The notes: generated by a model not told the origin, from the letters alone. A DNA stretch of 64,000 nt from Streptomyces sp. 11x1 (GCF_032598905.1 NZ_CP122458.1:4799001-4863000), one strand, 5' to 3'. Positions 24,841 through 33,363 are shown, counted from the stretch's first letter. Made by a program: numbers and translations.

Positions 24841-26082
24841 CTACCTGCCTTGGCCGGATTGCGAAATATCCTGAGCACCACGATCTGAAGGTGGCCCTGC
24901 GATCATCGCTTGTACCAAAGAACTCAGGATTTCCGCTCGCTGCTGTGTTTCGAGACGGGCGTCAGTAATCAGCCGTTCAGCAGCTAGATAGCGGGAGAAC
25001 TCAAGTGGCTGATCAAAGTAGGCACGCAAATGCTCGGCAGCAGTTTCCTGTGATTTAACGAAGGTTCTGCTCACATATCCAGCGAGAGCAGCGGAGACTG
25101 CGCCGAGTGCGCCAGCTACGACGGCGCCAGCTGTCGTGCTGGCGAAGAAGGCCACAGCGGCGAACGCAACTAGCAAGATGAAGCCGACAGTCATGGCGAT
25201 CTGGGCGTTGCGGAACGATTTGGCTGCTTGTTCTAGTGCAATGCCATGGTAGTGGTCCAATCGGCGATGGGTCACTGTCCAGAGGGCGGAAAGCGTCAGG
25301 CGTGCCTGCTCCTCATCCTCCGCTTGTGACTGCGAAGCATCGGCATGGGGGGAGCGGAGTTCCTCTTCCAGTTCGGCTTCAGCCTGCCGCACCCTCTCTC
25401 GCGTTTGGGCGACGTCTTCGTCCTTGGGCCTCCACCCTACGAGTTCCACCATTAGCCCAGCGAAAAGAATTGAGAAGCCTAGTAGGGCTGCTCCGGGCGT
25501 AAGAGATGCAGGATCATTTCCTTGTAGGAACCGGACCAGAAAAAGCGCGCCAGGCAGAACGAGGGCTGCGGTCGCTATAATCAGGACGTTGCGACGCCGG
25601 AACGGTCGGCGTAGATTTAGCGAAGCCGCTCGAACTTCGGGAACTATTTGATTCGAATCAGGGGTGCTGAATGAACGAGGAGTGAAATTCGATGCGGGTA
25701 TCGTCGTAATGCTCGATCCCACTCGTATTGCCACTTGGCCATCACTGGATACAGGCGTGTTTTGGGACGCTTCTACGCGGATTACGCCGAACTGTTTGCC
25801 TTGTGCTGTAACGCAAAAGGCTCGTATCTCGGGTTGGGGATCCAGGTGTCTGCGCGCGTAATTTACGAGGCGTTCAAATGCGTGCGGATCGACGCCGGTT
25901 AGTCTGCCCGCCGTTGGATTAGGTCGATCGTCAATGCCAACAATGATCGTGCCACCGCGCGTATTGGCGAATGCGGCGATAATTCTGCCGAGTATGCGAG
26001 GATGCACTCTGGCATTCTTGAACTCAAGATCAACTCCCTCGGGTTGGCGCAGGAGGGCTTCGATCTCTTCGGGTGTCGCCAT
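24841..26082 (-). CDS. AlbA_2 (Schlafen-type) domain fused to a TRADD-N-associated-like membrane domain
   Basis: A 413-residue protein. Residues 1-125 match AlbA_2 domains (LEFKNA, RIIAAFANTRGGTIIVGIDD, FGVIRVEAS), thought to bind nucleic acid. TM helices 1-2 are around 165-185 and 197-216. A charged coiled-coil (about 220-260) leads to the region 265-375 (LWTVTHRRLDHYHGIALEQA, RNAQIAMTVGFILLVAF, YFDQPLEFSRYLAAERLI), which resembles the TRADD-N-associated membrane domain of bacterial conflict proteins. Codon use is much less GC-biased than in neighbours, which points to transfer. A role as a membrane immune effector is inference. No ribosome site is evident before the ATG. Confidence 0.78.
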   Translation of the reverse strand: MATPEEIEALLRQPEGVDLEFKNARVHPRILGRIIAAFANTRGGTIIVGIDDRPNPTAGRLTGVDPHAFERLVNYARRHLDPQPEIRAFCVTAQGKQFGVIRVEASQNTPVSSDGQVAIRVGSSITTIPASNFTPRSFSTPDSNQIVPEVRAASLNLRRPFRRRNVLIIATAALVLPGALFLVRFLQGNDPASLTPGAALLGFSILFAGLMVELVGWRPKDEDVAQTRERVRQAEAELEEELRSPHADASQSQAEDEEQARLTLSALWTVTHRRLDHYHGIALEQAAKSFRNAQIAMTVGFILLVAFAAVAFFASTTAGAVVAGALGAVSAALAGYVSRTFVKSQETAAEHLRAYFDQPLEFSRYLAAERLITDARLETQQRAEILSSLVQAMIAGPPSDRGAQDISQSGQGR

Positions 26083-26475
26083 GGCCGTGAGACTAACGGC
26101 TGTTGAACGGCTAGTCCCATGAACTGATCAAGATGTGCACCGATCGTGTGCCGCGGGCAGCGTGCTCGATCGGCGGCGCAGCCTCGTGGGCCGTCTCTGG
26201 GCCGTGCGAGGCCGACCAACGCTGACAGTCGGCACCCACGGGTGACCACCCCCACCCCCCCTCTGGCCTGGGCTCCCCGAGTTGATCTGCGACACTGGGT
26301 GAGTTATGCCGAAGCCCGGAGAACTGGCATGAAGAGGGTGCGCTGCTGCACAGCAGCGAAGTACAGCAACCACCGCGACCGCAGTCAGTCATCACAGACC
26401 GCAGGCACCCTGGCGAAGCCCGGCGGACTCTTGCGACCACCTCGCCCGTAGTCAGCATCACGGGAACGTGCCGAA
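26083..26475. other. Gene-free stretch between the two cargo genes
   Basis: About 390 bp without a convincing gene. It contains a C/G-run patch (CCACCCCCACCCCCCCTC near 26246) that could fold on the opposite strand into a G-quadruplex. It must hold the promoter of the AlbA_2 gene, but no clear -10/-35 pair was found. Confidence 0.5.
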
Positions 26476-27219
26476 TTATCCATGGGGAAGGAGTTCGTTG
26501 TACCGCCACGTAGGGGGGGCACCGGGCGGCAACGTGGAGTCACTCTGCATGCCGGCGCGCCAACCCCACAAAATGCCGGCGAAGCGAACTTCCCACGGAA
26601 GCCGAGCCGGATGACGGCGGGCCTTCCGCACGGCGCGTCGGTAGAACCAGTCATCGAGCGCTGTGAACCACCGATGCTGTTCGAACCAGATACCGCGCCT
26701 GATCGCTCTGGTGCTGCTGGCACGGTTCACCTGCCGCAGCATCAATTGGTTGCGTTGCCACTCACGGCCGTCGCCATCTCGGAATATGACCCCAGGTCCA
26801 AGGGCTTCACTGCCCGCAGGCCACGAGCCACCGAGGGACTCAACATCCTCTTGGATGGGAGCGGGGACGGACATTGTCGCCCCGGGAGTGAGAAACTGGG
26901 TAAGACGTCCGGGTGGCACCCCGATGAGGCTAAGGTACGTCGGTCGGGATCGGTCAACGATGTAGCGAGTTCCGAATACTAAGTGGACTGAAAGTATTTC
27001 GATAGGCCGCGTACTGTCATTCCTCACCACAATCTGGTCGCCAAGATGTGACCAGCTGAAGTCGTGGATTTCTTCACGCAACTCTTGCAGATGCACGGTG
27101 ATGCCGTGAGCGTCCTCTCTCCGGCGTAGCTGATCAACCTTGCGCCGGTCCACAAGCGTGATCACCAATGCAATAAGGCTTACGGCCGTACCGATAAGGC
27201 CCGTGATTGTTCCGACCAC
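26476..27219 (-). CDS. Membrane-anchored protein of unknown function (AICE cargo)
   Basis: A 247-residue protein from GTG 27219, with GAGAGGTGG 6 nt upstream. An N-terminal transmembrane helix (VVGTITGLIGTAVSLIALVI, residues 1-21) is followed by a charged helix (DRRKVDQLRRREDAHGITVH) and a beta-rich domain (IVVRNDSTRPIEILSVHLVF, PGVIFRDGDGREW). The Arg-rich C-terminal part contains many Trp (IRRGIWFEQHRWFTALDDWF). The fold recalls membrane-tethered sensors with an Ig-like part. It has lower GC and the same strand as the AlbA_2 gene 393 bp downstream. The pair may work together; this is inference. Confidence 0.7.
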   Translation of the reverse strand: MVGTITGLIGTAVSLIALVITLVDRRKVDQLRRREDAHGITVHLQELREEIHDFSWSHLGDQIVVRNDSTRPIEILSVHLVFGTRYIVDRSRPTYLSLIGVPPGRLTQFLTPGATMSVPAPIQEDVESLGGSWPAGSEALGPGVIFRDGDGREWQRNQLMLRQVNRASSTRAIRRGIWFEQHRWFTALDDWFYRRAVRKARRHPARLPWEVRFAGILWGWRAGMQSDSTLPPGAPPTWRYNELLPHG

Positions 27220-27420
27220 TATGTACCACCTCTCAAGGCGCTGACTAAAGTGCCGTCTGCTGACGCAGGTATGGGTCAGCCCCTGGCGACGTGATGGTCC
27301 GCCACACCCTTGCGATGGCCCGTAGCCGGACCGCCAACAGAGACGCCAAGAAGGCGTACCTGCCCGCCCCCCCGTAGGCACAACTGTTGGGCCTCAGGAT
27401 GCCCCTGCCCACGGCTCCCT

Positions 27421-27462
27421 CGTGCCAGATCCGTGCCAGATCCAGCGGGGAACCACGGGGAA
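27421..27462 (+). repeat. Integrase arm-like module A
   Basis: CGTGCC at 27421 and 27432 and AGCGG at 27444, then GAACCACGG. It is 126 bp in front of core copy 2. The same 11-bp repeat spacing occurs at the end of int (14215/14226). Arm-type integrase sites are inferred. The rest of 27220-27546 shows no gene. Confidence 0.7.
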
Positions 27463-27546
27463 CGTCGGGGAGCCGGTGGACGACGAGCCCGGTGCTGAAG
27501 CCACCTCGCCCCAGGCCAGACGGGCAGTCGCCTCTCGAACACCCGA

Positions 27547-27592
27547 GCTTCCCAAGCTGAGAGCGCGAGTTCGGTTCTCGTCGCCCGCTCCA
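27547..27592 (+). other. Attachment core copy 2 (attR of the AICE)
   Basis: 44 of 46 bases match the tRNA-Gly 3' end; both differences are in the T-arm region (GATT to GGTT, CACC to CGCC). It ends with CTCCA, followed by a hairpin as at the true tRNA. Confidence 0.88.
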
Positions 27593-27597
27593 CGATG

Positions 27598-27624
27598 AAA
27601 CCCCAGGTCGGCGGCCTGGGGTTT
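27598..27624 (+). terminator. Hairpin after core copy 2
   Basis: AAACCCCAGG/CCTGGGGTTT, 10-bp perfect stem, 7-nt loop. It is the equivalent of the tRNA-Gly terminator at 14161. Confidence 0.82.
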
Positions 27625-28085
27625 GCCTATTGGGCAGCCGAGTTTGGCGTGCCGGACGCGGCGCTCCGTGATCAGTCAGCGGACGAAACGCTCGCCCACT
27701 GGAGCGGCAGGAGGGGCTGCGCCTCCGCCCGCCCACGGGCAACGGCCCCCCGGATCGAAGAAGCCGTCACACACGTCACCAGAACCCTCGGCGGCGCTCT
27801 GTCGTGCGGCGTGGCCGTCCGGTGGTGGCCCTCCCCGTACGAGCCGGAAGCGATCGCCGCGAAACGCCGAATGCCCGAAATGCGCTCCAGATGTAGCATG
27901 AAAGCGGGTCGGCACAACTCACGTGCGACCGGCCCGGAAGGGCGACCCCGGTGTGCATACGCCGGGGTCGTTGGCGCTTCATGGCCGAGCGGGACTTCGT
28001 GGTCGCCGCACCGTTCGGGGTCCGCCATGACGTGCCGAGCGGGTCGGGCCCGGACGGGTCCTGGGCGGCCGGGGACCGGAGCCGG
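27625..28085. other. Gene-free stretch at the left end of the stress island
   Basis: No convincing coding region in 460 bp. It holds a 9-bp perfect hairpin (CGACCCCGG 27943 with CCGGGGTCG 27962). An integrase gene would be expected here if the island were a complete element; none is seen. Confidence 0.6.
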
Positions 28086-28255
28086 TCAGCGTGCCGTATG
28101 CCGGGGGGAGCGCCGGATGGAGCGGGCCACCAGGTAGACCAGATCGGCGACGAGAAGCAGTACGCCGACGGACATCAGGTAGAGCGCACCGTCGATGGTC
28201 GCGCCGATGACGACCAGAGCGATCCGGCGATGAGCAGGGTCGGGAAGAGGACCAT
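28086..28255 (-). pseudogene. Small hydrophobic membrane protein, frameshifted
   Basis: ATG 28255 with an excellent AGGAGG gives MVLFPTLLIA and then leaves frame. One base lost near 28224-28228 places IALVVIGATIDGALYLMSVG and VLLLVADLVYLVARSIRR in the other frame to the stop at 28086. The joined protein would be about 56 residues with two helices, like small hydrophobic proteins of streptomycete stress loci. It is last in the Asp23/AmaP gene string. A read error in the GG/CC run is possible. Confidence 0.62.
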
Positions 28256-28521
28256 GACGGGACGCCTCCTGGGCGGAACCACGGGATCTGCGCGGTCTCC
28301 CGGCTACGGAGGGACCTGAGAACCCTGGGATCGGTGGGGCACATCGGTGATGGTCACGACGAAAGATGGCCGGCGCCGCGCGAGCACGCCGATCGCGAGG
28401 CGACTGCGCCAGGCAGCGTGCGATTCGTTCGGTCCGCCGCATGCCAGGGCGTTCGGCTCCGGGAGTCCTGGACGCCTCGCCGCCGACGGCCCCGTGCGAC
28501 TCTCGGCCCAGGGGGCGGTAC

Positions 28522-29115
28522 TCAGGCAGCGCGTCGGGCGCGGTGGCGGACTTCCCGGAGTCGGACCTTCGAGGGGAGGCGGTCCAGGCCGGCCGCGTCC
28601 CGTGCGTCTGCGAGCGTTTCCCGGCTCAGTCGCCCCAGGGTCAGCGCTGGATCGGCCTGGGGCTCCAGCATCAGCCGTACGCGCGCGGTGGGAGCGGTGC
28701 GTCGGCCCGCCAGCCGTACCTGGGCCCGCGAGACCCCGTCCAGGGCTTGCGCCTCCTCCTCGATGACATCCTCCAGGGTGCGGCCGTTGAGCCGGGACAC
28801 CTCGCCGTCCTCGCTGGCGACGAGGACCTGGCCCAGGCGTTGTCCGCGTTGCGCGAGGAGCCACCACAGCAGCAGGACCAGCAGCACGGCGAGCACCGCG
28901 ATGACGGTCGGCCACCACCAGCCCTCCTCCCGCCACCGGGTGCGTCCCTCGACGCCCAGCACCACGTCGGCCGGCCCGCGGAAGGGCCACCAGCCCGGCA
29001 TCCCGAAGTCCCAGTGGCGCTGCAGGTCAAGGCCGCCCAGCAGTACGCCGCCGCCCAGGGCGAACAGTCCGAGGCCGAGAAGCCCCAGCAGCACCCGGTT
29101 CACCGTCTTGAGCAT
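28522..29115 (-). CDS. amaP: Alkaline-shock response membrane anchor protein AmaP
   Basis: A 197-residue protein with an N-terminal helix (VLLGLLGLGLFALGGGVLLG, residues 8-27), a Trp-rich loop (WDFGMPGWWPFRGPADV), a second helix (TVIAVLAVLLVLLLWWLLA, about 69-88) and a cytoplasmic C-terminal domain (LEDVIEEEAQALDGVSRAQV). This is the AmaP layout; AmaP holds Asp23 at the membrane in Gram-positive bacteria. It lies 10 bp after the DUF6286 gene, downstream of two Asp23 genes, so complex formation with them is very likely. Confidence 0.88.
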   Translation of the reverse strand: MLKTVNRVLLGLLGLGLFALGGGVLLGGLDLQRHWDFGMPGWWPFRGPADVVLGVEGRTRWREEGWWWPTVIAVLAVLLVLLLWWLLAQRGQRLGQVLVASEDGEVSRLNGRTLEDVIEEEAQALDGVSRAQVRLAGRRTAPTARVRLMLEPQADPALTLGRLSRETLADARDAAGLDRLPSKVRLREVRHRARRAA

Positions 29116-29125
29116 CAGGATCGCC

Positions 29126-29887
29126 TCAGTCCTTCTTCGGGCGCCGGACGCGCACGGTCAGCACGGGGCGCCGGGCGAGACGCAAGGACGTCATGGTTTC
29201 CCCGAGGGTGGCTTCCAGGTCTCTGCGGACCTCCCCGAGTTCACGGAAATGTGCCCGCGCCCGGGCCTTGACCTTGCGGCGGCCGACAGCGACCTGCACC
29301 GACCGGACACCGGCTACCCGCATGGCCCGGTCACGCAGAATCAGGGCGGCCGCGCGTCGGTCGAGTCCGGCGCGGATCTCCTCCGTCCGAGGGATACCGG
29401 TGGGCCTGCGCATGGGCAGCAGCCTGCGCAGCCCCGGCGTCACCGCCAGGAGGAAGAGCCACAGGCCGAGGGCCATCGCCACGGCGGCCCCGACGATCAT
29501 CCAGGTGTCGTCCAGGGGCCGGGTGGCCAGCTCGTCGGCGAGGCGCCGTCGCCAGCTCATCGCGGTCCGGCCCGCCCGCACCGCGACCACGTCGTACAGG
29601 AGCAGCCCGACGGCCGCGGCGGACACCAGGGCCACCAGGGCGGCGGGGAGCCGCCGCGTCGACCAGAAGCGGCGCGGCGGCCGGCGCCCTGCCCCGTCCC
29701 CCGCAGCCGTCCCATCCGCGACTGCTCCGTCCCCCGCCGCCGTCATGTCCGCGCCCGTCTTCTCGTCCGGCCCCGGACTGCCGTCGGCGGACGGAGCCGT
29801 CGATCCGTCGGCAGGCGGAGCGGGTGGTCCGGAATCGGAGGGAGGGCCGCTGTCGCCGGTCGGCTGCCGCCAGGTGTTCGCGCTCAT
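29126..29887 (-). CDS. DUF6286 domain membrane protein
   Basis: A 253-residue protein. The disordered Pro/Ser/Gly-rich N-terminus (residues 1-75) precedes two helices (LPAALVALVSAAAVGLLLYD, then WMIVGAAVAMALGLWLFLLA) and a C-terminal Asp23-like domain (RAAALILRDRAMRVAGVRSV, VKARARAHFRELGEVRRDLE). DUF6286 proteins regularly follow Asp23 genes in actinomycetes and act as companion membrane anchors. The ATG overlaps the preceding stop (ATGA). Confidence 0.85.
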   Translation of the reverse strand: MSANTWRQPTGDSGPPSDSGPPAPPADGSTAPSADGSPGPDEKTGADMTAAGDGAVADGTAAGDGAGRRPPRRFWSTRRLPAALVALVSAAAVGLLLYDVVAVRAGRTAMSWRRRLADELATRPLDDTWMIVGAAVAMALGLWLFLLAVTPGLRRLLPMRRPTGIPRTEEIRAGLDRRAAALILRDRAMRVAGVRSVQVAVGRRKVKARARAHFRELGEVRRDLEATLGETMTSLRLARRPVLTVRVRRPKKD

Positions 29888-30330
29888 CTCACCCTCTCCA
29901 GGCCCGAGTGCCGCGCATGCACCGAGTGCAGCCTCTCGACCGACACCACCAGGCCGGACACCTCCATGCCGGCCCAGGTCCTGAGCCGTTCGGTGACCTC
30001 CCGGCGCACCGCGGCGCACTGTGCCCCGATGTCGGACGGATAGCCGAGTTCGACGGTGATGTGCACCTGTGCCCCGCCGAGCGCCGCCTGCCGTCCGGCA
30101 GCGGGTTCCATGTCCCGCCCCCCGGTGTCCCGCTCCGGGGCCCGTCGCACGTATGCGGTCACGTGCGGTGTCCGGCGGTCGGGTGGTACGTGGCCGGTCG
30201 ACTCGGTGAACCGGCTCAGCGCCTCGCGCGCGACCCGGGCAGCGGTCTTCGCCACGACCCGGTCGGCGACGGTGATCGCGCCGCGCTCCCTGCGGGGGAC
30301 GCCTGGACGCGGGCCTGCCTCACCGGTCAC
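29884..30330 (-). CDS. Asp23/Gls24 family envelope stress protein
   Basis: A 148-residue protein with the Asp23 pattern: ITVADRVVAKTAARVAREAL, then HITVELGYPSDIGAQCAAVR and REVTERLRTWAGMEVSGLVV. Asp23 proteins polymerise on the cytoplasmic face of the membrane under envelope stress. GTG 30330 overlaps the upstream stop (GTGA). It is the second Asp23 copy of the cluster and carries an insert of about 35 residues (RRTPHVTAYVRRAPERDTGG) not present in the first. Confidence 0.87.
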   Translation of the reverse strand: MTGEAGPRPGVPRRERGAITVADRVVAKTAARVAREALSRFTESTGHVPPDRRTPHVTAYVRRAPERDTGGRDMEPAAGRQAALGGAQVHITVELGYPSDIGAQCAAVRREVTERLRTWAGMEVSGLVVSVERLHSVHARHSGLERVR

Positions 30331-30554
30331 CGTCGCCAGTCTTCCCGAGCCCGTCGCCGGTCATCGCTGATCCGCTCCTGGCGGTCCCGGCGGCGGACGA
30401 AGTCGCCCGGTTCCAGATCGCCTTCCATGAACCGCCCGACCACGAGACCGACGACGCCCAGCCCCAGGACCAGCAGGAAAGCCCAGAAGTCACCGAAATA
30501 CGCGGCGAAACCAAGCGCCATACCGGCAATCAACCCCACCACGGCCCTGCTCAT
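30327..30554 (-). CDS. Small DUF2273-like membrane protein
   Basis: A 75-residue protein (MSRAVVGLIAGMALGFAAYF) with two helices and an Arg/Asp-rich cytoplasmic tail (DFVRRRDRQERISDDRRR). ATG 30554 is chosen because GAAGGAG precedes it; the longer start (MKERV) uses up that ribosome site. Small two-helix proteins of this type are part of Asp23/AmaP operons in firmicutes and actinomycetes. The stop overlaps the next Asp23 gene (GTGA). Confidence 0.82.
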   Translation of the reverse strand: MSRAVVGLIAGMALGFAAYFGDFWAFLLVLGLGVVGLVVGRFMEGDLEPGDFVRRRDRQERISDDRRRAREDWRR

Positions 30555-30609
30555 CACGCGCTCCTTCATTCAAGCGGGCTACGCCGCCCCGGTGCGAGCT
30601 CCGCTCCGG

Positions 30610-31041
30610 CTACTGGACCCGCTGCCGCTCTGCTTCTTCGTCCTCCTCGTCCGGCAGCTTCACGTCGCTGACCGTGATGTTGACTTCCACGACTTCCCGA
30701 CCCGCCATCCGCTCCACCGCGGAGATCACGTTCTCCCGCACGTCACCGGCGACATCCGTGATCGAGACGCCGTAGTCGACGACGATCTCCAGGTCGACGG
30801 CCGCCTGTTGCTCGCCGACCTCGACCTCGACCCCGCGGGTGACGGACTTGCCACTGCCGGCACCAGGCATCCGCTCCCGCATGGACCCCATCGAGCGCGC
30901 GAAGCCGCTGCCCAGGGCATGGACACCGGGCACGTCCCGTGCCGCCGTTCCGGCGATCTTCTCCACGACCACGTCGGCGATGGATGTCCGACCGCGAGAA
31001 CCGGGCGCACCACCGTGTCCTACGCCGGTGTTCTCAGTCAT
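30610..31041 (-). CDS. Asp23/Gls24 family envelope stress protein
   Basis: A 143-residue canonical Asp23 domain: GRTSIADVVVEKIAGTAARD, VEVGEQQAAVDLEIVVDYGV, ENVISAVERMAGREVVEVNI, then an acidic tail (DEEDEEAERQRVQ). It is first in the operon that continues with the membrane protein, second Asp23, DUF6286 and AmaP, and lies next to an AT-rich divergent promoter region. Expected role: membrane-bound scaffold in alkaline or envelope stress. Confidence 0.92.
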   Translation of the reverse strand: MTENTGVGHGGAPGSRGRTSIADVVVEKIAGTAARDVPGVHALGSGFARSMGSMRERMPGAGSGKSVTRGVEVEVGEQQAAVDLEIVVDYGVSITDVAGDVRENVISAVERMAGREVVEVNITVSDVKLPDEEDEEAERQRVQ

Positions 31042-31074
31042 CGGGATATTCCTCCCTCGTGAGGCTCACACAGC

Positions 31075-31150
31075 ACTCATAGATGCAAGTATATTCGCTT
31101 TAATAGGACTTGCCATTTTTTGCGAATAATATGGCGAAATAGCCGGACGA
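31075..31150. promoter_or_regulatory. AT-rich divergent promoter region of the Asp23 cluster
   Basis: A patch of very low GC for this genome separates the two Asp23-type transcription units. It contains the inverted repeat TATTCGC (31092) / GCGAATA (31122) and several TATA-like hexamers. Stress-sigma or repressor control is likely, but no consensus can be named. Confidence 0.6.
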
Positions 31151-31230
31151 TCGGACGAGCGGCCTGAGCAAGCAGGAAATGAGCAAGCAGGAAATGAGCA
31201 ATGCCCCGGAAGAAGGAGGGTGAGACAACG

Positions 31231-32004
31231 GTGAGAACCGACGCGTGGACGCAGGCAGTACGGAACCAGCTCGCCCTGGGCCGGCTCCTGCCGCTCGGCG
31301 GGCGCGAGGACGGGGCGTGGATCACCGAGCAGGCCGCCGTACGGGCCCTCGGGCGCGCGGCCGCTGAGATTCCCGGTGTCCGGCTGGGGACCCTGCGCAT
31401 CGGGCCGGTACCGCTGGAGTCCGTGTCCGAACCGGCCGTCCCTGCGCCTGCCAGCGCGCTACCGCCTGGCCCGCTCAGGATCGAGGCCGCCTTCACGGCA
31501 TCCCTCGGACAGCCGCTGCCCGAGGCCGCCGACCAGTTGCGGAGCGCCCTGCTTCACGCGGCCGCCGAACGGCTCGGCCTGGCCACCGCGACAGCCGACC
31601 TGCGGATTTCGGATCTCCATGAGGGCCCGGACGAAGGCCCGAAGACTGAGGTGACATCGCGGGCCGCGACGAGGGACATGAGGCCGGCGCCGGAAGGCCC
31701 AGCCGCACGCGCCTCGCACCCGGTGGCAGGAAAGGGGTCCGGGCAGGGGCCCGTCGGGGGGATCGCGGATGTCGCGGCGGGGGTTCCCGGCGTCGCCCGC
31801 CTCACCGCCGTGCTGGGAAGCCGTCCGGTCAGGCTGTATGACCAGGTCGATCCGCCCGGCCGGCACGTCGAGATCCACTTCGCGGTCGCCCCCGGACACC
31901 ATCCCCTGCACGTCGCCCGCGCCGTCCGGAAGGCCGTGGCCGCCGCGGCCGCCGGAGACACGACGGGCCCGGTCACCGTCGCCGTCCTCATCACGGAGAC
32001 ATGA
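31231..32004 (+). CDS. Asp23-like/P10-type protein of the envelope stress cluster
   Basis: A 257-residue protein starting VRTDAWTQAVRNQLALGRLL. It has two Asp23-like halves (AAVRALGRAAAEIPGVRLGT and GIADVAAGVPGVARLTAVLG), each followed by beta strands, joined by an Ala/Pro/Gly-rich linker. Similar streptomycete genes are often labelled nucleopolyhedrovirus P10 family. GTG 31231 has AGAAGGAGGG 11 nt upstream; ATG 31201 is an alternative. It is divergent from the Asp23 operon and so probably shares its control. Confidence 0.8.
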   Translation: MRTDAWTQAVRNQLALGRLLPLGGREDGAWITEQAAVRALGRAAAEIPGVRLGTLRIGPVPLESVSEPAVPAPASALPPGPLRIEAAFTASLGQPLPEAADQLRSALLHAAAERLGLATATADLRISDLHEGPDEGPKTEVTSRAATRDMRPAPEGPAARASHPVAGKGSGQGPVGGIADVAAGVPGVARLTAVLGSRPVRLYDQVDPPGRHVEIHFAVAPGHHPLHVARAVRKAVAAAAAGDTTGPVTVAVLITET

Positions 32005-32319
32005 GTCCAGGTCGACCGGAGGACGCCCCGCACGGGCCCCATGGCGCGCGCCACTGGTCGCCGTCGTCCGCCGCGGAAGCGCGCGGATCGCTCCAGGAGT
32101 TCTGCCCTGTGCACGGTGTGAGACCTGCCTGGCAGGGAACCCGCCTTCGGACAGGAGGTCTGCGCGGCTGCGGCCGGCGAAGCAGACGTCGTCCTCTCTC
32201 CGCGGTCGCGCGACGCGCGTCCCGCCGTGGAGAAGCGCCTTCCTCCCAGCGGCCCGGTCTCAGCGGCTCCCAAGGCGGCACCGAGCCATCTGCCTCCTTC
32301 GGAGAAGAGCTTCATCATC
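32005..32319. other. Gene-free leader before the desaturase gene
   Basis: About 315 bp with no supported coding region; open frames here lack ribosome sites and family features. The end holds the desaturase ribosome site (CGGAGAAGAGC). Confidence 0.5.
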
Positions 32320-33363
32320 ATGAGCAGCAATACGACGGCCTGCCTCCCGCCCCCGAGGACGTCCGGCAGTGACTTCGCCCGATTGTCGCGAAAGATCGCC
32401 GATGCCGGCCTGATGGAACGCCGCCCCGGCTACTACGCGCTGCGGATCACCGCGGTGGCCGCGCTCTACGTCATGGGGTGGGCCGCCGTCGCACTCGTCG
32501 GCGACAGTTGGTGGACCCTGGCGGTCGCCGCATTCCTGGCCGTGGTCTTCGGCCAGGTCGCCCTGCTCGCCCATGACGCGGCCCATCGCCAGGTGTTCCG
32601 CCGACGCAGGGCCAGCGAGGTGTCCGGACGGATCGCCGGTACCGGAATCGGCATGGGCTACGGATGGTGGCAGGACAAGCACACCCGCCACCACGCGAAC
32701 CCCAACCACGAGGAACTCGACCCCGACCTCGACCCCGACCTGCTGGTCTGGTCCCAGGACCAGGCCAGGGCAGCCAAAGGACTCCCCCGTCTGATCGGCC
32801 GCTGGCAGGCGTTCCTGTTCTTCCCTCTGCTCACACTGGAGGGCTTCAGCCTGCACGTGTCGAGCGTGCGGGCGCTGGCCAATCGCTCGCTCAGGCACCG
32901 AACCCTCGACGGCGCCCTGCTGTTCGTACACTTCGCGGTCTATGTGACCGTCCTGCTCTGGCTGCTGCCGCCCACGATGGCGATCGCCTTCATCGCCGTG
33001 CACCAGGCCCTGTTCGGCGTCTACCTGGGCTCCCTCTTCGCGCCCAACCACAAGGGCATGCCGATACTGACCGGCCAGGACCGCCCGGACTTCCTCCGCC
33101 GCCAGGTCCTCACCTCACGCAACGTACGCGGCGGCCTGTTCACCGACATCGCCCTGGGCGGGCTGAACCATCAGATCGAGCACCACCTGTTCCCCAGCAT
33201 GCCCAGCCCCAACCTGCGCCAGGCCCGGGCCATCGTGCGGCGCCACTGCCGGGAACTGGACGTCGACTACGTGGAGACCGGGCTGCTCACCTCCTACCGA
33301 CTGGCCCTCGCCAGTCTCCACCGGGCGGGAGCACCGCTCCGGCACGCACGCGTCCCTGCCTAG
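32320..33363 (+). CDS. Membrane fatty acid desaturase
   Basis: A 347-residue integral membrane di-iron desaturase. The three histidine boxes are HDAAH (about 86), HTRHHANPNH (about 121) and NHQIEHH (about 286), in the correct order between four or more helices (ITAVAALYVMGWAAVALVG, LAVAAFLAVVFGQVALLAHD). It inserts a double bond into membrane acyl chains, raising fluidity. ATG 32320 is chosen by its ribosome site. Placement beside the Asp23 cluster suggests a shared membrane-stress role. Confidence 0.92.
   Translation: MSSNTTACLPPPRTSGSDFARLSRKIADAGLMERRPGYYALRITAVAALYVMGWAAVALVGDSWWTLAVAAFLAVVFGQVALLAHDAAHRQVFRRRRASEVSGRIAGTGIGMGYGWWQDKHTRHHANPNHEELDPDLDPDLLVWSQDQARAAKGLPRLIGRWQAFLFFPLLTLEGFSLHVSSVRALANRSLRHRTLDGALLFVHFAVYVTVLLWLLPPTMAIAFIAVHQALFGVYLGSLFAPNHKGMPILTGQDRPDFLRRQVLTSRNVRGGLFTDIALGGLNHQIEHHLFPSMPSPNLRQARAIVRRHCRELDVDYVETGLLTSYRLALASLHRAGAPLRHARVPA

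Larger units (their letters stand above)
14110..27592. mobile_element. Integrative and conjugative element (AICE, pSAM2-like) in tRNA-Gly
   Basis: About 13.4 kb bounded by core copies 1 and 2. It holds a tyrosine integrase, excisionase, RepSA-type initiator, Spd-type spread genes, FtsK/TraB translocase, SCO3933-type and GntR regulators, and cargo. This is the standard AICE order with replication and double-strand DNA transfer functions. All core genes read through without visible breaks, so the element may be functional. Confidence 0.88.

Noticed and set aside
26240..26270. G-quadruplex on the minus strand between the cargo genes
   Set aside because: Runs are uneven and no gene start or conserved position is linked to it; kept only as a note in the gap entry.
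27245..27742. Open frames spanning attR on the minus strand
   Set aside because: They cross the tRNA-like core and arm module, have no ribosome site, and are Arg/Pro/Gly-rich.
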